A stretch of 64,000 bases of DNA from Phytoseiulus persimilis (lineage: Eukaryota > Arthropoda > Arachnida > Mesostigmata > Phytoseiidae), in the NCBI GenBank assembly GCA_037576195.1, contig CM075101.1:14260001-14324000 (forward strand). Direction: 5' to 3'. Shown here one piece after another: positions 47,401-62,400 of this stretch. Position numbers and translations under genes: made by a program. The notes below the pieces were generated by a model that did no database searches, was not told the origin of the DNA, and was given only the letters and a program-made list of their open reading frames with translations. Within the stretch, counting starts at the first letter, position 1. The number at the start of each line of letters is the position of its first letter.

Positions 47401-50400
47401 CTCGATACGGTCATCAACGATGTAATCATGGCATCTCCGCGGCGGATGAGACGGGTCGAAATTAGGAAATTCGAAAAATGTCGAGAAATTCCATTGAATT
47501 CTGCGGCGCAACGAGAAGGGAGGGAGGATAAGATAGGGTAGTTTTGAGCTGCTGCTCGAGCACTGCGTGAGGGAAACAATACATGGCCGGAAAGTAGAGG
47601 AGAGGCCAAGCGATCGAGGAGGAATCAATGAGGTCCCCCTTGAGCCGGAAGGAAATTAGCCAGGGTAGGACTTAGCAAGTCACTAGAGATCTGGGTTGAC
47701 GAAGGCTTCATCGAAAGCATGCTCTGCGACTGTACAGGTGTGAGGTGAATACGCAAAACGAAGCGAGAAAATGATTAGGGATGATCGAGTTGACCAAAAC
47801 AAGACTCATAAAGAAAATCTAAACGGAGCGTTTGCGAAATCTGTATGCCGAAACGAGTTGTCACAAGGAGGGTAAGACCGAGGGTCTTCAAAAGAACTTC
47901 CGAATGACCAGCAGCTGATCACGCATCGCGAGTATTTGACTCTAGAAGAAGCCAAATCGCCTTTCCGTATGCCTAGGTGATGAATTCGGTTGTTTCTCGC
48001 GAGGAGAGAGAAGCGAGGAAGGAAAATGGAAACAGGGAGGAAAACACATAGTTCCAAAAGAGCAGGATGGAACCGATGTCCGGGGAAGAAACAGGCCAGG
48101 ATCGGGATGGTCAAATTGTGAGAAAGCAAATATGGTGAAAATTTTGATCGTATGAATCTCAGAAAGTCAGAGAGATAGACAGAAGAGCAGGCAAGTGGAG
48201 GTGTGGTTCTCAGGAGAAACAGCCTGAAGGCAGAACGGACTGTAGGAATGGCAGGTATGTTGATACGCACAATGATAGACGTAATGAAATGTAATGACAT
48301 TCTTCGATCTATCCTTACCCTCATGCCTTGGAAGCGGGAAAGCGCTCGTAGAGGGCGCAAGGCACGCAGGGTTCTCATGGTCTTGAACGCTTGAATTTTA
48401 CCTGCTCCCAGCCAGGTCGCTACTAGATTGATCACAGATACCTAGGGAAGATGAAGAGTTCTGTGATGTAGCTTTCGAGTTCGGATGCCTAAGTTTGTTG
48501 ATGGGGAGGGCTTTCGATGATGAACGATGGATGAACGATGACTGATATCTACGGTGTACTCTGGAGACACGATTCACGTAGCGAAGGGAGGGAAGGGAGC
48601 AATCAAACTCGTTGTCATGTCTGTCGGCAGGGTTTAACGTGGGAGCTCTCCGTTGGCGTCGCTTCTGTTCCCAGCCCTGACCCTCGAGGTCTGACGAAGA
48701 AAGCCGTATCATCAGGTCGTTGAACGCGCTCACCCAAATCACGCAGCAAAACTGCTGCTGATCGACCAGGGGCCGACCAGTTCACCTTGAAGCAATTAGC
48801 CAGTCCCGTTTTCTGTTGTAGAGATCTCGTACGGATATGGTCCAGCCAATAGGAGAAAGTAGAGTCAACTTTAGTTCTGGCGATAAATCAGCTACTCTGC
48901 CTTCCATGGCTACGGATGCACACAAGAGTAACAATACAGTTTAGTTCTAGTCTAAGCCTGGTCTACGTCAAGTCACTATTTGCAATCATTCACTCCACCA
49001 AACGTTGGAACGGATCCACCGGCCGATCGATCGATCAAGTCAGAGGAAGATTCACTTTTCCTTCAATCAGCAATTTCGGACACTATCGAAGTTACGGTAA
49101 CGTACCACTGAGTCCTCACACGCCTATGCCAACAAACTCATTCTGTACCGGCTAGGAACACTAGTGCAGAGCATGTCGACCGCTTGCCGTTGAAGTTTGT
49201 GCTCAAAACCCTCAATGGATTGCGGCACAACAACGACCCCGATGGGCAGTTCTCGGTCTGATAGAGAATGTCTCGATTGAGATGATTCCGATCGAGTTCT
49301 CATCAGATCAAGGGGGTCAATTAAGATGTCGAAAGATCACTGAGGCTTAAGGCAGATTCACTCGTCAACGGGTCGCGACAACACACACCGTGCTTGTGCC
49401 ACTGCTGCTGCTGCCGCCAACGCCACGACAGGCGCGAACTCCTCCACCCCGTTTCTCCGTGCTCGAAATCTTGTGCGCACTTTCAGAAGTGATCGAACTG
49501 CTCTTTAATCGTGTTGCCGAATCGTCACCAATGTCTCAACGTGCTGTGAACAACGATCCGGCGCCACGTGGGGTGAGCGCGCTGGCGGGTCGGCGGGCAT
49601 TTGATTAGGCAGGCATCGAAAGGTCTGCTTCGATCATCGAATCGAGCTCGCTCTGATGGTTCCAATCTAGGGGAGCGAGGGCAACAAGTCTAGCCTCATG
49701 AAGCTCCGTCAAACAAGCGGTAACGTCAACAACAACAATTCTTCGAACGATTCAACAATCAGCTGAGCCCCGGTGAAAGATAATCGACGATAACAAACCA
49801 GGGCAGCACGACAATGCTTGGCGGCCATGCCCGACCTACTTACACGCATCCCTTCCAGCCGTGACATGGCGCGAAGAGGACGCAGAGCTCGAAGGGTTCT
49901 CATTGTTTTAAATGCAGGAACTTTCCCAAAACCCATCATAGATACCGCCAGATTAATAACCGATACCTGTCGAGTGAGTAAGAGTGGGTTATTTCTAACA
50001 AGGTCTAGAAAACTACCGAACTCGGAATCATGTATCAGCATGTGTCCTCGTTATCCCTTCATGTACAAAATGGCGATCGATTATGGTGGCAGACTATGAA
50101 CCACCATTCAACGACCCGCATCAGAATCGACGTTCCCTGTCCGCAAACGCTCGTTCTCCGTCCATTCAAGTCATTCCGCGAGTTTCACAGACAACGTGGT
50201 ATGTCGGACCTCGGGGTCCGTGATTCCGGCGTCCAAGATGCGATGTTCCGAATCCTCAGCGCGACGGCGTTCGAGACGCTCCGGTCCTTCCGAACATGGG
50301 GCCTTGATGTCTCTCAGAGTACGCTCGGGCGATGTCTTACAAAAAAGCATCCAACTCAAGACTCGCAACCCAGGACGAATCGATGAGGAAGAACGTCAGA

Positions 50401-53400
50401 CTCAGGTGAAAGTAAGAAACATCGGATGACAACCGGGCCGAGGCCGAAAAAACGAAACGCACCGAAGGACAAACCTGCCTCGACTGGCATCCGAAATAAG
50501 CTCTCTGCGCCACATGTGGGGCTTGCGCGTTCGTCCTTCGGCTTTTCGAACTTATAGTGACGGCGCCGGGAACAGCAGACCGCTTCGAACGGGCGAAACG
50601 TATCTTGCTGCTCCCATCAACGAGGTCTCATACTTACGAACACGATGACGAAGTCGAGCCAACACCACGCGTTGGTAAAATATTTTTGTAGGCCGAAAGC
50701 AAGCCATTTTAGTAACATTTCAAAGAAGAAAATCACAGTGAAACTTTTGTCCATGACGTTCAAACAACTGACGAGCCATGGACGTTGCTTAAGATTAACG
50801 TCTTCCGCAGCCTGCAACGAAGTTTGACGAGATGAAATCTTGTTTCGGAGTGGAACCGGGTGTTCCTCTTAGACTCGGAATGACGTGAGATAATTTGCCC
50901 CAAAATGTATAACAAATTATCCTCTTTGACTTAGATATCATTATAAGTTTCTCTCCCGTCGGTAATACGCACCAGAGCTAGGCTGCTGGTCAAGATGAGG
51001 ATTACGACAACCGTCTCGAAGTACTTATTCTCGACCAGAGCAAATGCCTTCGCTCGGTACATTTTGTACTTGGCGAACAAAGGCATTGAGTCGTCACCTA
51101 TGCAGCAGCAGGCGAAGCGTACATAGCAGCATTCAGGACAGCAGTCCGCCGGAAGTTCTGGGATTATGATATCGGATGCCGCGGCTTCGATATTGTGGCC
51201 GCCTTCCGATCCTTCCTTGGCGTCGACTTCGTCGGCGGCGCTCTCTTCACCATCGCAGCCACTTTCCGCGCCTTGAGTCGGGCGGTCTTCCGAACCGGTA
51301 CCGGGAGATTCGTCTGCAAGGAGGATTTCGTTTCAGATGACCGCACGAACGCAATGGAAACTTTCAGACAGACCGTGGCGAGGGGGTGAGAAGCTGTTTC
51401 ATGTCAGAAATCGGGCTAGCCGACCCACCTGCTGCTTTGAAATCTCCCGGTTGAAGGTTGTCATCGAGTTGCCTGCTGAACCTGACCGACGGCGAGCCAC
51501 CGGTCAAGGGGGAGATGAGCCCTTCAGAGCTCCTGTGCAGACTTTCGTGCGCGGATAATGGCTGATCGACGATGCAAGAAGGGGAGCTGAGAGAAATTGG
51601 TCCCAACTCGGTGTCCTGAATGAGGCTTTCGTTGGACGGCTTCAGAAGACAATTGTCAGGACCCGGATGAACTTTATTGCTGAATTCCTTCGAATTACCA
51701 ATGATAGGTCGGGAATTGTTTTTAAGCTTATGCATGACAATGTCCTGGTGGTGTTTGTCACCTTGAAAACCAATGTCCAACCTGAAAGAGCAGAGCGCGC
51801 CGTCGGAATGAAAGAAGAGTTCGCGGTCGATCCGATCGATGCGATCTCAGTAGAAGACGATCTCCAAATATTGTTTACTCGCCTATCTATGAGTTCGGGT
51901 GTTGGGCTCTCCCTCTTTATGACTTGACCATCCATGATGATGACCCCTGTGTCCAAGTCGAGATCATCCGGATAGGTTTGGTCCGAGATTTGGTTTCGCT
52001 GTTTCCCGGAGCATAGCTGAAAGTCGGCGAAACCGATCAAAATCCACCACGCAGCGAAAATGCTACGCCGTGACGAAGCAAGCCGTCTCCGCCGCGTTTC
52101 CCCCAATTCTCCCCAGTTCCTCTTCGTTCTCGTTGAGTCTTACTCTGATTCCATGACCCACGCGCTCAAATTAATCGGGAATGGAGTCTCTTCGGCGAAA
52201 AATTGAAACCCACAGTCACAGGGAGAGCATTCGGCAGACGAGTCGACAGCTTACGGGGAATCCTCGGTGGGGAGATTCGCGAGGACGCCGCAATTTCCCA
52301 TTCGTATGCATTGTGCGGGGTAACTGCTAGACGCGGATCTCCCGTGAGCTGGATGGTACGCTTTAGCGGAGGGCTTCCTAGTTTTTGAACTACAAAGCAC
52401 TGTCCTCTCACATGTCTCCATGCGTTCGAGCGATCTTTTCTGACGAATGTGCGAGTGCCAGAGCTACCGCAGTGAAGTACATATTCACGGGTTTTCTGTC
52501 GAGTTTCGTCATCCTCCTTCCATGTTGGGTCTCACTCGAGTCTACGGTACTCACTGAACTCGCAAACGACTTCGCTACGAACGAATGATCCCTATCCGAG
52601 TGTTTTTGACTATGACTCACGATTGGCCAGGCCGTACAGTGCTCCGCTGATCTAACATTCACAATCTGATGCTCAGCGGTTTGCAGTTTCTAAGTGGTTC
52701 ACTTGCTTGCTATCAATGGCGTGCATTTTCGCTGCGTTCCGTGTTTCCATCGCAGTGATCAGAAGCGAAGCTTGTAACCTACCATGAACATGTCTCTGAA
52801 TTTTCTTTTCACCCATCTTCCAGCTCTATGAAAGCGATCGATCGCTTCTTGAAGTTTCTTTGTGTCGCCCGAATCGGGATTGGCCTAGAATGAATCCAAA
52901 CGTTTTAGCTGGTGCCAGGCGCGTTCACCTCAACAGAGCAAGAAATTAATCAATCCTGATTCGCTTCCGAGACATTCCGTTGGAGAGCCGAGGGAGTTCC
53001 GACAGTGGGGTCGGATCGGCGACTCGGATGAATAGGCTCATTGCAACGATATGATGCCTTGTAATTTCACATTTTACGATTCTGGTGAGCACTCGCATAC
53101 TCGTCGGAACCCTCCTACACGGTCCCATACGCCGCCCAGGTTCCCGGAGGGGAGGATGGTCTGATCAGCTCGTTGACGCCGAAAATCGCAGGAAGTTACG
53201 TCCAGTCGGTTGTTGAGCGCAAGCCGAATGACTGTGCATTTTCTTCGCCGTCTGATTGTGGACGAAGGGGGCTCTTCGTGTCGAGGACGGATTCACCGAG
53301 CTTCCATAAACTCACCTGTGACAGGTTTGATGCTCCGAACGAGGAGAGCAACAGGGCCAAGAAGAGGTTCAGTACGACCAAGTTGCCAATTACGACGGTG

Positions 53401-56400
53401 GCGAGGAAGAATGGAATGCACGGCCAGCCTGATACCCACATGCAATCCCACATCGACTCGATCCACTCGCCGCAGAGCACTCTGAATACAATCATGAACG
53501 AGTGCATGAAATCCAGGAAGTTCCATCGAGGAACTTTCTGTTCCGGGAACCTGAATTTCGGGATGAGTGTTAGTGAGATGAGCGATTCTTGACGGGGGAC
53601 GACAACCCAGTTTAGCAGACGGAACATTTCACCCGGTTATCTAGTGATCTTGTGGCAACAGCCTTAACCCCGTTCCGTCTCGAGGATTGACCAGTGATGA
53701 GTAGTTGACCCACTGCATCGCAGACGTCCTTTGTTCAAGATCGGGATAACGAGGATTTCTGGAAATCCAGCCTTTTTGCGCCTCGAATTGGACTTTCCCA
53801 TCGAGATTGGCCATATTTGGAACTTATGTGGCTCCCACCAAAGTTTTCCTAATGACTTCGATCCCTCCTAGACTGGATTGAGTTGCCGCTCCCTCCTCAC
53901 ACACCGGTGGGCATGAAGTTGCTTCTCGTTAAGTCAGCCAGTGTAGGGACAGGTTGTGGAATCGAGAAGTAAATGCGAAGCAACCGTGCGAGCAAGAGGT
54001 CAGGTCACTTAACATTATGACTGGGTGTGGCGACGGCAACCGACGAGTCGACCAAGCGAGCGGGCGCCTGACCGACCCGCAAAGAAGGCAAGGAGCAGCA
54101 AACTGCCATATCGCACCCGCGTTCACAAGTGAACTATCTCGACCCCGACCCCCCTCCTAGGTCTCCCAAGAGCTGTCTGAGCGCCCCGTCTCACTTCGGT
54201 TCGTTCGGGTACTCGCCCCACAACCCTGACCCGGGGTCCCAAAGGCATTCGCTCGGCTCCTACAAGGTACTTACAAACACTTGTTGTCCGTGTAGTTCTT
54301 GCCGAAAAGTTGCATGCCCATGACGGCAAATATGAAGATGATGATTCCCAACACAAACGTCAGGTTACCCACGGCTCCGATGGTTTTGCCCAGGATGGAG
54401 ATCAGTAGATTCAACGTTGGCCATGATTTGGCCAATTTGAAAACTCTCAACTGAAACCAGGCAAATCGAAGTCAGTTTGGTCCCCGACAGGCCCCTCACC
54501 AGGCTGGCCCCTCATTCAGTTCAGAAGCCCATCCATCATTCAATTGAGTGGTGAGTTCAGATATTGCTCAACCTAATTTTGCATCCCGGGCCAGTTGGCC
54601 AAATTGATAACGGAGACCAATGGAAAGAGGAGGATGACACATGAAGCCGACCCAGAGTGTGAGACTCGATTTCATCGGAGCGCCATTCGTAACCGCCGAA
54701 TGCGTCTTCTGATTGGCTGCACTGGAGTGCGTTTTCTCACTGTACAGATTCTGATAACTCTCAAGATTAGATGCGGGCGTTTCCCGCGGAGGAGAGTTGG
54801 TACACAGCTCGGAAGAGGTATTTGAGAACACCACTCATTTGATAACGGAGGCAAGGAACGCGCGAAATCGTTGAAAATACACGGTAGTACTCACCAATCG
54901 AAATGAACGTAACACCGACAATCCTTGGACGCCTTCTAAGCCCAACTCGAGTAACGACAGTGCAACAATGATAAAATCAAAAATGTTCCAACCTTCTTTA
55001 AAATAATTCTTCGGACTCTTTGCCATGAGCTTCATGCTTGCTTCGATGGCGAATGTCGCCGTAAAGAACTGAAATCGGAACGTCAGTCAAACAATAGGCA
55101 TTGCATCTCGTTCACCGGCAGGAGGTGTTCACCTGGACAAACTTGACGGATCCCCGTAGGGTGTCGAAGAGGATAATTGCAATAAATTCGGCAGGACATT
55201 TCGTTTTTTTGTTCCTATTGCTGTGCCTGGTCGAGACCCGAAAGGTTGATCTCGATTCTGATCCAATGGGGGCAATATTCCAAAAAACTTGATAAGAGGG
55301 TATTGATGATTGAGGGTATTGAAGTTGTTGCTCACATAGTTCCCGGAGCGAAGCACGTTTTCAAAGTCTCGGTCCATGTCGTGGTGATCCATAGCCATGA
55401 AGAGTGTATTGACCACAATGCACAGCGTGATGAACAATTCCATAAACGGATCAAATACGATGAGACCAATAATCTCTTGGGCGCGTATCCAGCACCAACA
55501 ACAATCCCACACACAGAAGATATCGATACATTTGAGACAACCTGCGAGGCATTTTTCTTTCCATTTCGCTTCCTCGTCTTCTTCTTCGAGTGAATCTTCG
55601 TCTTCGTCGTCTGCCGAAAAGAAGTAGACGGACGCTATCGTTAGTGATGTAGATGACTCTGTTCTCGAGTGGCTTGCAGGTTCCTACCTAATAACGCGAT
55701 CATGCGTTTAGTTGAGCGGTGAACGGCGGTGCTTTGGTGCTGGCTCGGGACCCTACCTAGGTAGTTTCGCCTCCTCTAACTACAGATAACTCGAAGCCCA
55801 AATGTACGCTGCTCCATTCGATCCGAATGCGTCGACGGAGGCTTAAGGTCTGTCGGAAGATTCTTGTAGAAGGCACTGAGAGGTAGATTACCGCTGGTGA
55901 GGCTTCTGAAACTCCCGGGAAACACCAGAACTTTTCGGAACTCGACTCACGAAACTTGTCCAGGCTTACCTTGCGCGGAGCCCAAGTATAAGCATTCCGA
56001 TGGAAAAGATTGACTTACGCTTGGAGGAGTCGTTTACTGACTAACGACCATGAATAGGGGGCGCTTAATGAATTCAATACTCATAATTTCCCAACGGTGT
56101 CGACTCTGTACCTTCCCCTCGATCAGAAAAACTGACTCAGTGTGGTTGGAGGAAATGTTCGGTTTCATCTGGGTTCCTTCGTTTGTTCCCCGCTCTGGCT
56201 CCAGAGGAGATGCGGAACAGACAGCAATAACAACAACGACAACGGCTACGAGGTGGGAATCAATGATCCAGTCCCAACAATTGCCAAAAATCAATGGATC
56301 GAAGTCTTCCCGGGCGGGGTCATCGATCATTGTATCGAAGTAAGATGCTATTGGTTCTGCGCCACGGCTGCTGGACTCGTGTTTGTTCGTCGGTGGACCC

Positions 56401-59400
56401 CCATGTTTTTTCGTGAATGAGTTCTCGACCGTTCGAGATAGAGAGAAAGCGTGTTTCCCAATGTCTGCGGGTGTTTACCTCCTCTCGCACCGGCGTCCTT
56501 ACCCTGTCCCTCGAGGTTTCTCCGTCCCCTAGCTTGCAAGCCGGAACACAACCCAAGAATCCGAGACCCTGCGGGTTCCGGTTGAGATCCTCTTTAGCCA
56601 GTTGTTCTCAGGAGAAGCAGAAGCAAACAAGCGCCACGGTAGCAAGAAACCGATGACGGACCAACCCTCGACCCCAGCGTTGTATTTCCGTCATTAAAAC
56701 TAAAAACTTTCGGTACACTAGAACAGTCAGCTCAGTCACTCATGTGGGCGGGGAACGTCAATCATGCAGCTTGCAGGTAATTGTTGGCGGCAGCGATTTT
56801 CATGCTCCTATCCTCAGTTTCAGAACCCTCCTCTCCACATCCTGTACGATTTCGACTGCCGCGAAGGGCCTCCCGCGCGCAAGATAAAATCGCTCGTCAA
56901 ACCGTCGGCCGCGACACTTCCCGTTGAACAACGACCAGTGCGACCGCAACCAGGGTTCGCAACGTTTCACAAAAAAGCGTGCTGTCTGTCATGCGAATTG
57001 AGGTGCGTCTGGTGCGAGCTTGCTGCCAATCGCTGGGGAGATTTGAATGCCGTCGAACGAGCGCTTGTGAGTCGCACACGCAGCCGTCTTGCTCCAAGGG
57101 TGAGCCTGCATGGCACTTCGGGGAGTCACGAGAGCAATACTCCCTCGCTTAGGGTGGTACAATCACCCTGTTACTCAGAATGAACTTTGGCCCAAATCCA
57201 GAACTCAGGAATCCTCATTGAGAGCGATGCAACGAGAAATCAACGATCGCTCCTTGGTCAACTTGTAGTATGGTGAATCCGCTTACGCAGAAGACTGTGG
57301 GCGATTCGAGGGCTTCGAGGAAACGAAAAGCAGAGCTCATGGGCCTCAGGAAAATCCGAAATTACACGCTAGCTCATCCTCATACTGGTCGGTCACTGAG
57401 CGATCGCCACAAACGTAGTGACTCACTTAGTGACAATCTCTCATCATCATCAACACAGCCCCCGCCATCTTCGAGACCCTCATTCGATGCCGCGAAAGCA
57501 TGGTAAGACACCCAAACTCAGAGGGTACAGCTGTGTCGTCTCAGCGTTGACCTTATTCTCTACTTGCTCCATCTCCCGTAGGAGATGATTGAAGGCGCAC
57601 GCCGTTACTGGAATGCTTGCCCTCCTTGCCTGGAGTGGAGCGAGGGGAAAAATGCGATTCAGAGGAGATTTCGAGTCGGACCTGACCGCAAAATAAACGG
57701 CATCAATCCAGAACACACGACAGCTCCTAAAACTTCAAGAAAACAAACATAGCCAAGCACAGCACATCAGCATTCTGACGTTCCTGATTCTATTCCAGAT
57801 CGCCCACCCCGGTGAGTTTACGGAAATCGAACGAGGACACAGGAGCAGAAGAACAGCGTCTGGGAATTATTCGAGGGGTTGACCGATACAAATCCCCAAT
57901 ACACTCCTGTATCCTCCTACTTTTCCCCAGGTGGGTTCCCGATTTCCGATCTTGCTTGCGCTCACTCTCGTACATTCTCTCTCATTTCTGTTTAGGCTCA
58001 GTCACCGCTACAACCTACGCATGTCGCGCTATTCGAAACTACTCTTGCTCAGGATACCTCTTTCGCTAGCCCTGCTTTGGCGGCCAGCTGCCTGTTCGAT
58101 GATGTCGTTCAAAACCATCACATCTGAAAAAGAGTCAATTGCGCTTATTGGATCGGTTCGCCCGAAATCCCATTCCGCTTTTTCGCAGCCTGCCACGTCA
58201 AGAAAATTTTACGCCCCTCGTTGGAATTTTCATGAATCAATGCTGATCTGAGCGCTCCTCCTGTTGACTTCTCGACGAGCGATCGTGACGACCATGCTTG
58301 TCGTCGCGAAATCACCGCGCTGTATCATGTTTTCCAGAACGACTGCCGCCTTTGGAATCCTCACAGGAGGAAGAGGCGAGGAGTAATGTTTCCCCGGGGG
58401 CAAATGCGCAGCGCGCCCATATGTGCTCCGGATGAGTTACAGAGAATTGTCGAGGTCAGCTGATCGATACTATGCCGGACTCAAAAGTGAGGCGGTGTCG
58501 ACGAATCGATACTCGGGTCCGTACCATAATATCTAAGTAATATCTCCGAAGTCGGAACAGCTCGTTCCTGCATTGTTCTCCCTCTCGTGAGCAGAGCACA
58601 ACAGTCTGGAACGATGTAGTCGAGAGTCACTTACCTTTCATGTCGACCATTGGATGACGATTCGAAGGTTCCATGTAAGGTTTGTTGACTTGCTTGATTT
58701 TCGACAGAATGTAGTCTTCGGAGTCGAATCTCGTTTCCTGTAATTGGAATCGAATGGAGATCGATAATGGCCGATTTTCTCTTCAACGACTTCGTGCGAC
58801 TGCTGTGACGGGCCCGCACCCTCCACAATTGGGACCCATTCCCCGTTCAACAACCCTTATTCTCACACAGTCTATCTTTCGCACCCCGTGTGACATGGAA
58901 AATCATTGACTCTTCTTCATTCCTCATTCATTGCCTCCAGGAGCTTTGTCGTATCAGAGAAATCGCGAACAAGGGCTGCCTAGGAAAGCATCAGTGTTTT
59001 CTCTTCCACGAACGAACCTGATCATAGAAATAGTTCTGGAGATTCCGCGATCTCGATCTGAGCTGAGATTCTTTGGTGAGGCAGTAAACTTCCCCGTGCG
59101 AAGTGTACGATAGCCGCGATGAGTGCGACGTATAGCTGGATCTGCGAGAATGTTGCAAATTGGAGTAGAGGGGAATAATGATGGCTCCGTTGTCTTCCGA
59201 CATCGGTGTCACTGCTGCCGAATCATCGGCGAACGGAAGGTGCTCTTGAGCGTCGACGTAAGTCTGTAGCACCAGCGGTTTGTTTCCGTAGCAAGGTTGT
59301 CTTCCACGGCTACCGTTGGCTACTGGATAATTCGGTCTCCAGTTGCCGCTTGACCGTGAACCGCGCCGGATGTTGAACGGTGATCCCGGCAGCGAAAGAC

Positions 59401-62400
59401 TCGCCTGCAAATTCAAACCAAATCTTACACGTTTTCCGTTTTTCTCATGCACGCTCTGATTTGGTGTCTGGTCGTCTGTCGGAAAGCAAGTCATTATCTA
59501 TATTATCGATTTCAAGGTCGAGGACAGAATTCCGTCTGATCGATAGTCAGCTTCGATCTCCCCATGATTCTCGCGTGATAGTCGGCGGGAGGTATATTCC
59601 CGTCAGGACCGAGCAAGCGCGTCAACACCGGCTGCGATTTCTGGGAACACGTTTGGAGCCACTACGACCGTAAATTCACGTGCCAATAGTCGCCTCCACA
59701 CGATAACGTGCACACGTTCTCTGCTTGACGTCTGAAAACATGCATGTTATTTCGGGTCGACTCGTCAAATATTTCTTTCTGATGACCGGGGATCCGTTTT
59801 GTGCCGATTCTGACGTGCTCCCGTAGGATGGTAGAAACCCTTCGTTGCAGACGATTTGCGGATCTCAGCGGTCTTCAGAGTCTAGCGCTGGGGAAGTCGC
59901 ATCATAAGTCGAGTTGTATAGTAGTGGTACTATTGAAATGGTATTGGTGGTATTTCGAGTCGGGGTTCGGAACGTGATGGAGAAATCGCGACAGCTCCGC
60001 ATGCGGTCGATGAATCGGATACCAAGAAACCAGTTGAGAAGCACTCGTCAAGGAAGAGGTACAAGTGTTTCATTGCAGATGGCGACGCAGTTGAAGAAGC
60101 GTTCAAGAGTCTCTTGACTAACACGCTCCGCAGCATTCTTGGACAACGACGCAAAAGAAGTCCCTTCGGTACTCCGTGGTTGGAAGCCGATCAGATGTAT
60201 GCTGAAGAACGGCGGCAAAGCTTCGTGGGACAGAGCCAAATCTGCGAGATCCTCGCTAAAAAGTGTTCGGACGAGGTCTCCCCGGCGTAAATCGGCTCTT
60301 CGATATTTGGTTAAGCCTTTTCCCCGCCCTCGAATCGCTTGAAGATGGCTGAAACAGTGCTACGTTTATTGTAGGAGGCTCCCGAAAAGTCGCATCGTCA
60401 GATCATTCCTGCTCTTCCGATCCGGGATTCGTCGAATTTGTGCACATTGAATGAAACTGACTGTATCGAGCGATGAAGCGCTGTCAGACGCAGCGTGATG
60501 TCCGGCCAGATAACAAAAATGATCCGCACAGGCGATGGGACGCTCTATTCTGTAGGGACGACACACCTTTGGCAGAAAGCCGATGGAGAAGCCCCTTCTT
60601 GTTTCGACAACAATAATATTGGGCTACGTCTTTCCAAGGAATGGAGGGAAAATCCGTGACGGAGGATTTCTGTGAACCTTATGGCTTCAATACCGAGGGG
60701 GATCGATAGCTCCACCTGTGAGCGGGAGAGCGATCTCTCGAGCGAAATTTCTGCCGATCGAGGCTAGTTACGCTCCCCTCCTATCTCACAGCTATGGTGA
60801 AAACCAGAGTACTCCTATGGTCGCAAGGAATCATAGGAGCCATCGAGGCCGAGGGATGGTTGACGAAATAGCCAGAAAAACCGAGTCAGAAACCGACGAA
60901 GATCCTCGGAGAATATGCTCCCGATTCGTCGAATAACTTCTGAGCTCTATATGCTCGAATTCGTCCCCTCTGGAATTCAAAACTGGGATTCGATCGGCCT
61001 CAGACCAGCCCCCTTCATGTGCAAAAGCAGAGCTTCGCTGCTGCCTGTTCCCGGAGAACACTTATTAGAAGAAAACCATTGTGATGATACTTTCGAGCGC
61101 CTGTTTACGCCTGAGGAACGTTCGGTCTCTCCGAAAACCCGCTGTCACCAAGCTCTGACATGAGGTCAAGATTGTGCCGCGAGAATTTGGCCGTCGAGTT
61201 TCATCGAAATGAAGGAAATTCTCATTATCACCACGGGCTTCCGCCGCCGATCGGGCTCGACGGGGGGGAAGGGAAGGTTCCGAAATACGCTGCTGTAGGT
61301 GGGCAGGTTTGATAGTGCAAGAATCTTCGGGACGAATTGCCGTCACAACCTCGAGCATATCGTTCTCAACTCCGTCATCCGCCATTGTGCGCAGATTCCC
61401 CATACGCTGAAGGCACCGACGGCACCGAGCATCATTCGATGCCCTCTGCTTCCAAACTGAGCGAAGCAGGGTGGACGACATTAGTATCACGACGGCAGTC
61501 ATGCCCAACTGCTACCAGTGCCCAACCTGGCGAGCGGGTTCCTCTGAGCGAACTTCATTTGGAGGTCATGTTAGCTTGGGGAAACATGGGCTTCCGAATT
61601 CAATCCTCGTGCCAATAAAGATGCTTCCCGTTTACCGGGTTGGTTTGAGAGACTCCGGTCTTCTGTGTAATCCCGCAACGGTGGGAGCGGAAGTTGAAGC
61701 TCCGATGAGCCAACTCGGAGAGACCAGCTGCCATTCCATTCGATCAACGTTCGCAGAGCTATAGATTAGGCTGTCCACCGGGAACGGCACAGCTATGAAA
61801 CATTTATAGAGCGCGTTTCTAGCGCAGAATTTGTCAAGAGCCGCACGAGTCCATCTACCAGTATGCGAACCGAAGCGAGCTGGGCTGAGCAGAGAACCAA
61901 CGGACGGCCGACGTGAACTGGACACGCTCAAATCGCGGTCACGTCCACCCAGCCATCCAACTCAGCGTCGGCTGCACAGAAGCAGGACTTCAATTGCTCT
62001 GGCTTCGGCTGCTGTAGTCGGTGAATATAACGCTGACTCCAACGGCTCCCATCGGTTGCAAACACCTCTGACGCAAACGTGTAACATCGCCGTAATTCTG
62101 TAGCATCTCGTCGTTCTCGCTAGTGTAGCCGGTCGCGAACAATTTTCATCGTCGAATTCGGGGTTCTGAAGCTTCCCGATTTTACACATACATTGAAATC
62201 CCGATGTAGCGAAAACAGTTACGAAGATCTTCCCCAACAAGGAACGGATGCTGGAGGTTTTGTTTCGGCCTGCCGTAGAGGTGAAATCAAGAACTTTCCA
62301 CTATCACGGGTTCCGTTGTGACGAGCGCGAGCAAGCGACCCAAGACGCGAGTTGGCTCGGTTCAACGAACTGTGGTCGCTCTGTTTGCGCCATTTTCGTG

